DNA of 34,393 bases from Elusimicrobiaceae bacterium (GTDB lineage: Bacteria > Elusimicrobiota > Elusimicrobia > Elusimicrobiales > Elusimicrobiaceae), in assembly GCA_017646765.1 (NCBI GenBank), contig JAGCMD010000039.1, positions 1 through 34,393 of the forward strand. Direction: 5' to 3'. Under the pieces are notes generated by a model, which saw only the letters and a program-made list of their open reading frames with translations, ran no database searches and was not told the origin of the DNA. Below are positions 30,768 through 34,393 of the stretch, one piece after another (position 1 is the stretch's first letter; the number at the start of each line of letters is the position of its first letter). Made by a program: the position numbers and the translations under genes.

Positions 30768-31784
30768 TTATAATACCAAGGTGTCTTCCATATCCGGCCC
30801 GGTGGAAATCAGCGCAATTTTGGGGTGCGGATATACCTCGGCCGACAGCGCACGCAAGTCGGCCAAAAACTTTTTGGCCTGCGGAGTAAAGTCCTCTTCT
30901 TTTTTTACACGGTCATTGCCGGGGAACATATCAATATGTGTAATGGCAATTTTGGTGCAGTTGTTAATCATAATCGCACGCGAAGCGGAGCGCTTTTCAA
31001 ACTCGCCTACGCGGCGAAGGCGCTTGCTGACGCTGCCGATTTCGTGGCCTTTGGTGTGATAAATTTCCAATTCTTTTTCATCGGAAATTTCTTTTTCAAG
31101 CGGGCCGGGGCCTACGCGCGTAATATAAGGTTTAAATACCACATACACGTCGCGCACGCTCTTGGGGCCGAGCCCTGCCTCGCCCAAAAAGGTGCTTGCG
31201 GTGGTGTCGCGCGAAGTAACAAAGGGGTATTCCCCGTGCAACAGCGAGAGTTTAATACCTTGCGTGCCTTCTAACAAAACGTGGCCGCCTTTATCTAAGC
31301 AGCGGTTTAAAAGTTCGGGCACTTCTTGAATAAAATCTTTGAGTAACGGTTCGTCTTTGGCAAATTTAATGTCGCGCCGTTCAATGCGTTCTTTGACGGC
31401 CTGGCCCAGCCCGGTGCCCACACTGCCAATGTGGCTCATAAAGTGGCTGGCGCCGCGTTCGGCGGCGGTTTGCTCGTCGGTAATTAAAACGGCATACGGG
31501 TCAATAATCAAGCGGTCTTGTGTGCCGGTTTTCTTTACTTCATCCAGTAGCCACTCGGTTTTAGTATAAGCCCCGGCGCCGAGTACCAGTTTGGTTTTGG
31601 GGTTTAAAAAGCCCGAAGGGATATTTTTAAGCGTGTAAGAAACGCCATCTTGCACGACGGTATGCCCGGCGTTCGGGCCGCCCACGCGCACGCAATAATC
31701 GTAATTACCTTTATAAGAAAGGTAGGCCGCAATTTTGCCTTTTCCTTCGTCTCCGGCTTGTCCGCCGCATACTAAATCAATCAT
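30768..31784 (-). CDS. Adenylosuccinate synthetase, short form
   Basis: PurA joins IMP and aspartate using GTP in the first committed step to AMP. It has 338 aa, about 90 fewer than most bacterial enzymes but like archaeal-type PurA. The motifs are intact: GGQAGDEGKGK (7-17) with catalytic Asp12, GGPNAGHT (35-42) with His41, GSVGTGLG (119-126), EGTQG (171-175) and HGEYPFVTSRDTT (182-194). Asp12 argues against the phage-type PurZ, in which this residue is changed. AAGGAG lies 5 nt before the ATG. It overlaps the end of purB by 8 bp, so the two form an operon covering both steps from IMP to AMP. Confidence 0.93.
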   Translation of the reverse strand: MIDLVCGGQAGDEGKGKIAAYLSYKGNYDYCVRVGGPNAGHTVVQDGVSYTLKNIPSGFLNPKTKLVLGAGAYTKTEWLLDEVKKTGTQDRLIIDPYAVLITDEQTAAERGASHFMSHIGSVGTGLGQAVKERIERRDIKFAKDEPLLKDFIQEVPELLNRCLDKGGHVLLEGTQGIKLSLLHGEYPFVTSRDTTASTFLGEAGLGPKSVRDVYVVFKPYITRVGPGPLEKEISDEKELEIYHTKGHEIGSVSKRLRRVGEFEKRSASRAIMINNCTKIAITHIDMFPGNDRVKKEEDFTPQAKKFLADLRALSAEVYPHPKIALISTGPDMEDTLVL

Positions 31785-33171
31785 GTTTGCTCCTTGCCAA
31801 CTTTTCGGCTAATCCGGTATACTTTTCCGGTGTTAACGTACAAAGTCGTTTTTTGATGTTTTCCGGTACGTCTACTTTTTTTATAAATTGTTGTAAATCT
31901 TGATACGTGATTTTGCGCCCGCGGGTAAAATCGCGCAGTTGCTCATAAGCGTTAGCGTGCCCGGCCGCCCGTAAAATAGTTTGCAACGCTTCGGCGAGCA
32001 CTTCCGGGTGGTTGTTTACTTCTTGCTTGGCGGCGGCGCGGTCAAAAATAATTTTTTTGAGTCCGTTTTGCAAAGACGCCAACGCCACCATCATATATCC
32101 AAACGCCATCGGCATATTACGTAAAACGGTGGAATCGGACAAATCGCGCTGCAACCGCGAAATAGGCAGTTTGTTTGAAAAGAAATCACACAACGCACCG
32201 GCCAGTTGCAAATTACCTTCGGCATTTTCAAAATCAATCGGGTTGACTTTTTGCGGCATGGTGGATGAGCCCACTTCGCCTTTTTTTATTTGTTGCTGCA
32301 CAAGTCCGGCGGAAATATATTGCCACATATCGCGGCAGAAATCAATCAGAATAACATTGATGCGGCGTAAATTATCAAACAGTTCTGCGTAACTGTCGCG
32401 CGGATCTACTTGTGTGGAAACGGCAGTGCGGTAAATTTTAATCCGGCGGTTTTTGTTCAAACTGCTGACGAATTTATCCGCTACGCGCGGCCAAGCTATG
32501 TGGGAAAATGCAGCTGCGTGGGCATTAAAATTGCCGACTGCTCCACCGAATTTACACGAAATTGGTTGTTTTTTAAGCTGTTTAATTTGGCGCGCGAGGC
32601 GTTGTTCAAAGACGCGGATTTCTTTGCCAAACGTGGTCGGTACGGCCGGTTGCCCATGGGTGCGTGCCAGTAACACCGAGCCCGCTTCTTTACGCGCCAG
32701 TTGCGTTAGTGCACGGCAAAGATTTTCCAGCGCAGGCAACAACACTTCGCCCAACCCGTTGGAGAGCATCAGCGCATACGACACACTGTTTACGTCTTCG
32801 CTGGTTAGCGCAAAATGAAGCCAATGCAGGCGGTCTTTTAACGAAGTATTTTGCAATTTTAAACGCAAAAAATATTCTACGGCTTTTACGTCATGACGGG
32901 TCGCCGGGATGTTTTTATATCCTTTCACTTCAATAGCCCGCAGAATGGATAAATCGTTTTCCGAAAGCGGACATAGCTGCGATAAAAGTTTTTTTTCGCG
33001 TGCCGAAAGCGGTTTAAAATGCGGAAGGTTTAATTCGGATAATACTTGCAGCCACGTAATTTCCGTTTGCAAACGGTATGCGGCGAAAGCCGCTTCACTC
33101 ATCACGTGCGTGAGCGCGCCTAATCGGCCGTTGTAGCGGCCATCTAACGGGCACAAAGCCGTATTTCCCAT
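31777..33171 (-). CDS. Adenylosuccinate lyase
   Basis: PurB cleaves adenylosuccinate to AMP and fumarate, and SAICAR to AICAR, in purine synthesis. It has 464 aa and resembles the Escherichia coli type, with CPLDGRYNGRLGAL at the N-terminus. It has the fumarase-superfamily motif GSSTMPQKVNPIDFENAEGNL (canonical SSxMPxKxNxxxxE), plus TSEDVNS and RTHGQPAVPTTFGKE. The ATG has no ribosome site; an extended -10 ends 6 bp before it, so the mRNA is probably leaderless. It precedes purA, which overlaps its end by 8 bp. Confidence 0.95.
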   Translation of the reverse strand: MGNTALCPLDGRYNGRLGALTHVMSEAAFAAYRLQTEITWLQVLSELNLPHFKPLSAREKKLLSQLCPLSENDLSILRAIEVKGYKNIPATRHDVKAVEYFLRLKLQNTSLKDRLHWLHFALTSEDVNSVSYALMLSNGLGEVLLPALENLCRALTQLARKEAGSVLLARTHGQPAVPTTFGKEIRVFEQRLARQIKQLKKQPISCKFGGAVGNFNAHAAAFSHIAWPRVADKFVSSLNKNRRIKIYRTAVSTQVDPRDSYAELFDNLRRINVILIDFCRDMWQYISAGLVQQQIKKGEVGSSTMPQKVNPIDFENAEGNLQLAGALCDFFSNKLPISRLQRDLSDSTVLRNMPMAFGYMMVALASLQNGLKKIIFDRAAAKQEVNNHPEVLAEALQTILRAAGHANAYEQLRDFTRGRKITYQDLQQFIKKVDVPENIKKRLCTLTPEKYTGLAEKLARSKHD

Positions 33172-33177
33172 ATTTAT

Positions 33178-33186
33178 ATTTTAGCA
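33178..33186 (-). promoter_or_regulatory. Extended -10 of purBA, predicting a leaderless mRNA
   Basis: TGCTAAAAT on the minus strand ends 6 nt before the purB ATG at 33171. There is no SD and no clear -35. Transcription would begin at or next to the start codon. Confidence 0.55.
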
Positions 33187-33206
33187 AAAATCAAGTTTTA
33201 TTTCCG

Positions 33207-33242
33207 TAAAAAACTCCCCGGTGTTTTCCCGGAGAGTTTTAG
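33207..33242 (-). terminator. Terminator of the TlpA-like gene
   Basis: AAAACTC pairs with GAGTTTT and CCGG with CCGG (one mismatch) around a T-rich loop. On the minus strand a T tract follows. It lies 18 bp after the TlpA-like stop. Confidence 0.75.
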
Positions 33243-33259
33243 CATACGACATAGGTCTT

Positions 33260-33745
33260 TTATTTCGTTACTTTTTTCAAACCTTCTTCGTAATCTGCAA
33301 ACCTGTCGGGTGAAAAACCTTCCCAATGTTTAATGGCGCGGTGTTTTTTATCAAACAGTACCGAGTGCGGAAAACCGCCCACTTCCAAACTTTCGGCCAG
33401 TTCAGAACCGTTGTATATAGCTTTACCCGTAAAATTATTTGCTTTCATAGCAGCTTGTACCGGGGCAGCGTCTGTGTCTACAAATACCGCCACAATTTCA
33501 GCTTTATCTCCGTATTTTTGGGCAGCTTCCATAACAGCCGGCATGGTCTTTTTGCACCAGGGGCACCAGGATCCCATAAACACTAACAAGATCGGTTTAC
33601 CCTTGTAATCAGCCGAGTTCCAAACGACTTCTTGCTCTGCCACAACGGGAAGCTCCACGCTCGGCAAAATGTATACTTCCGGCAAGCGCGGTAAACAAGC
33701 CGCCGCAAAGACGGCTAAAACGAGTGCTAAGATGCTTTTTTTCAT
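33260..33745 (-). CDS. TlpA-like thioredoxin lipoprotein
   Basis: This 161-aa protein has a signal peptide ending in a lipobox (FAAAC, Cys17) and is probably a lipid-anchored lipoprotein in the envelope. The thioredoxin fold has WCPWC (60-64) in VFMGSWCPWCKKTMP and the cis-Pro loop GGFPHSVLF, as in TlpA/ResA. It would reduce or isomerise disulfides of exported proteins such as the Cys-rich pilins and proteases nearby. AAGGAG lies before the ATG at 33745; the upstream extension to 33829 is rejected. It is divergent from the M23 peptidase gene. Confidence 0.88.
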   Translation of the reverse strand: MKKSILALVLAVFAAACLPRLPEVYILPSVELPVVAEQEVVWNSADYKGKPILLVFMGSWCPWCKKTMPAVMEAAQKYGDKAEIVAVFVDTDAAPVQAAMKANNFTGKAIYNGSELAESLEVGGFPHSVLFDKKHRAIKHWEGFSPDRFADYEEGLKKVTK

Positions 33746-33792
33746 TTCTTTCTCCTTAGTATAGGTAAAATTGCCCCAAGGGGCTCTTATTA

Positions 33793-33801
33793 TGATAGAA
33801 T
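33793..33801 (+). promoter_or_regulatory. Extended -10 of the M23 gene, predicting a leaderless mRNA
   Basis: TGATAGAAT ends 7 nt before the ATG at 33809. No SD is present between the box and the ATG. It is the third such case in the window. Confidence 0.5.
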
Positions 33802-33808
33802 ACAAAAG

Positions 33809-34393
33809 ATGGGGAAAAGAATCAATCATTTTGCCAGGTTATTAGGGGAGCGCGTGGATATTTTAGTGATGCCGCGCTTTGGAGCCTCTTTTAAATTTAA
33901 AATACGGTTGCTTTCCCTGCTGGTTCTTTTTGTTTTGTGGGTGGCGGTGACGCTGGCCGGACTCGTATTTGTTGCCCGCGGGTATGATTATCAAATTACC
34001 AAAGCGGATAATGAGTTGATGCGTATGAAAATGCACCTTATCGGTGATGAGCTGGAGCGTGGACGTAAATACCTGGAACTTACGCGTACCACCGATACGC
34101 AAATGCGTCAGATGCTCGGTATGCCGGGCGGTAAATTTATTAACTTGCCCAAAGGTTGGGAAGCCAATAAAGAAAAAGAAAATGAACGCGCCCGCGCTTT
34201 ATTTCAGAAAGATTTAAAAGATTTATCCGCAGAAGAATTTGAAGAATATATTGATAATTTGGAAGATAATGCCAAAACGCGGCTAGCCAGTTTCCAAGAA
34301 ATTGCTTGGTTTTTTGCCAACCGCCGCGAAGGGCTCAACTCCACCCCATCTATCCGGCCTTCCAACGCGCCGATTAGTTCGGGTTTTGGTTAC
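33809..34393 (+). CDS. M23-type peptidoglycan endopeptidase (3' end outside the window)
   Basis: The frame is open to the window edge, giving 195 aa. It has a short basic N-terminus, one membrane helix (about 34-57) and a long helical or coiled-coil region (about 60-180), and ends in NAPISSGFGY. Family members read SG(F/Y)GxR just before the zinc-binding domain, so the M23 catalytic domain should follow outside the window. Such proteins are inner-membrane anchored MepM-like enzymes or EnvC-like activators that remodel peptidoglycan. The catalytic HxGxD and HxH motifs are not in the window, so activity is unproven. Confidence 0.75.
   Translation, partial: MGKRINHFARLLGERVDILVMPRFGASFKFKIRLLSLLVLFVLWVAVTLAGLVFVARGYDYQITKADNELMRMKMHLIGDELERGRKYLELTRTTDTQMRQMLGMPGGKFINLPKGWEANKEKENERARALFQKDLKDLSAEEFEEYIDNLEDNAKTRLASFQEIAWFFANRREGLNSTPSIRPSNAPISSGFGY

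Noticed and set aside
30768-31784. Phage-type PurZ (2-aminoadenylosuccinate synthetase)
   Set aside because: The length fits, but the catalytic Asp (GDEGKGK, Asp12) is kept and purB is adjacent, so PurA is favoured.

Overview
The window looks like chromosome from a host- or gut-associated bacterium of the Elusimicrobiota type. That is an inference from gene content: two type IV pilin-like genes with FTLIELLVVVLIIGILAAIALPQY N-termini, an NfnAB-type transhydrogenase, a POT peptide transporter, lipid A synthesis (Gram-negative envelope), many secreted proteases and ankyrin proteins. Base composition is moderate, genes are packed in short operons, and most operons end in a strong hairpin terminator, often shared by convergent genes. 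There are no rRNA genes, CRISPR arrays, transposases or integrases. Two tRNA genes are present (a CAU tRNA and tRNA-Gln), and neither encodes CCA.

Layout. 1-800: pilin gene. 0.8-6.3 kb, minus strand: POT peptide transporter, small zinc-ribbon membrane protein, a short Rel/SpoT enzyme, lpxB and a Gfo/Idh/MocA oxidoreductase. 6.3-8.2 kb, plus: a secreted alpha/beta-hydrolase-fold protein and a GH3/NagZ-like protein, both lacking key catalytic residues. 8.3-11 kb: YtxH-like protein and nfnB-nfnA. 11-16.1 kb, minus: three tandem paralogous secreted metalloproteases (HExxHxxGxxD). 16.1-18.7 kb: lysS with a remnant of a second lysS 3' end and a structured hairpin element, then an ankyrin protein. 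18.7-21.7 kb: a secreted trypsin-like protease and a secreted orphan. 21.8-24.8 kb: a repeat-rich tRNA region enclosing a three-gene membrane-protein operon. 24.8-26.9 kb: a GRAM-like membrane protein and an RDD-ankyrin fusion. 27-30.7 kb: TPR lipoprotein-like secreted protein, yajQ, nucleoside permease and a second pilin. 30.8-33.2 kb: purA-purB. 33.2 kb to the end: a TlpA-like lipoprotein thioredoxin and the start of an M23 peptidase.

The most unusual feature is a family of composite repeats attached to tRNA 3' ends (about 19.9-24.76 kb, at least five copies). Read in the tRNA direction, each copy has the tRNA T-arm/acceptor 3' half, a terminator-like hairpin (H1), an AAATTT box, and a second hairpin (H2) whose stem differs between copies but whose loop is always CTGC. 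An inverted copy of the same tRNA's T-arm follows, then a conserved box, and in tandem cases another copy of the tRNA 3' end about 210 bp on. Copies next to tRNA-Gln carry the Gln T-arm; copies next to the CAU tRNA carry that T-arm. The ends therefore match the host tRNA while the core is shared, which suggests either a small tRNA-targeted mobile cassette or a structured tRNA trailer.

Other points of interest are the three metalloproteases, with a 123-bp near-identical promoter/signal-peptide block in two of them; two adjacent apparent pseudoenzymes; and three genes whose extended -10 promoter lies 6-7 nt before the ATG, predicting leaderless mRNAs.
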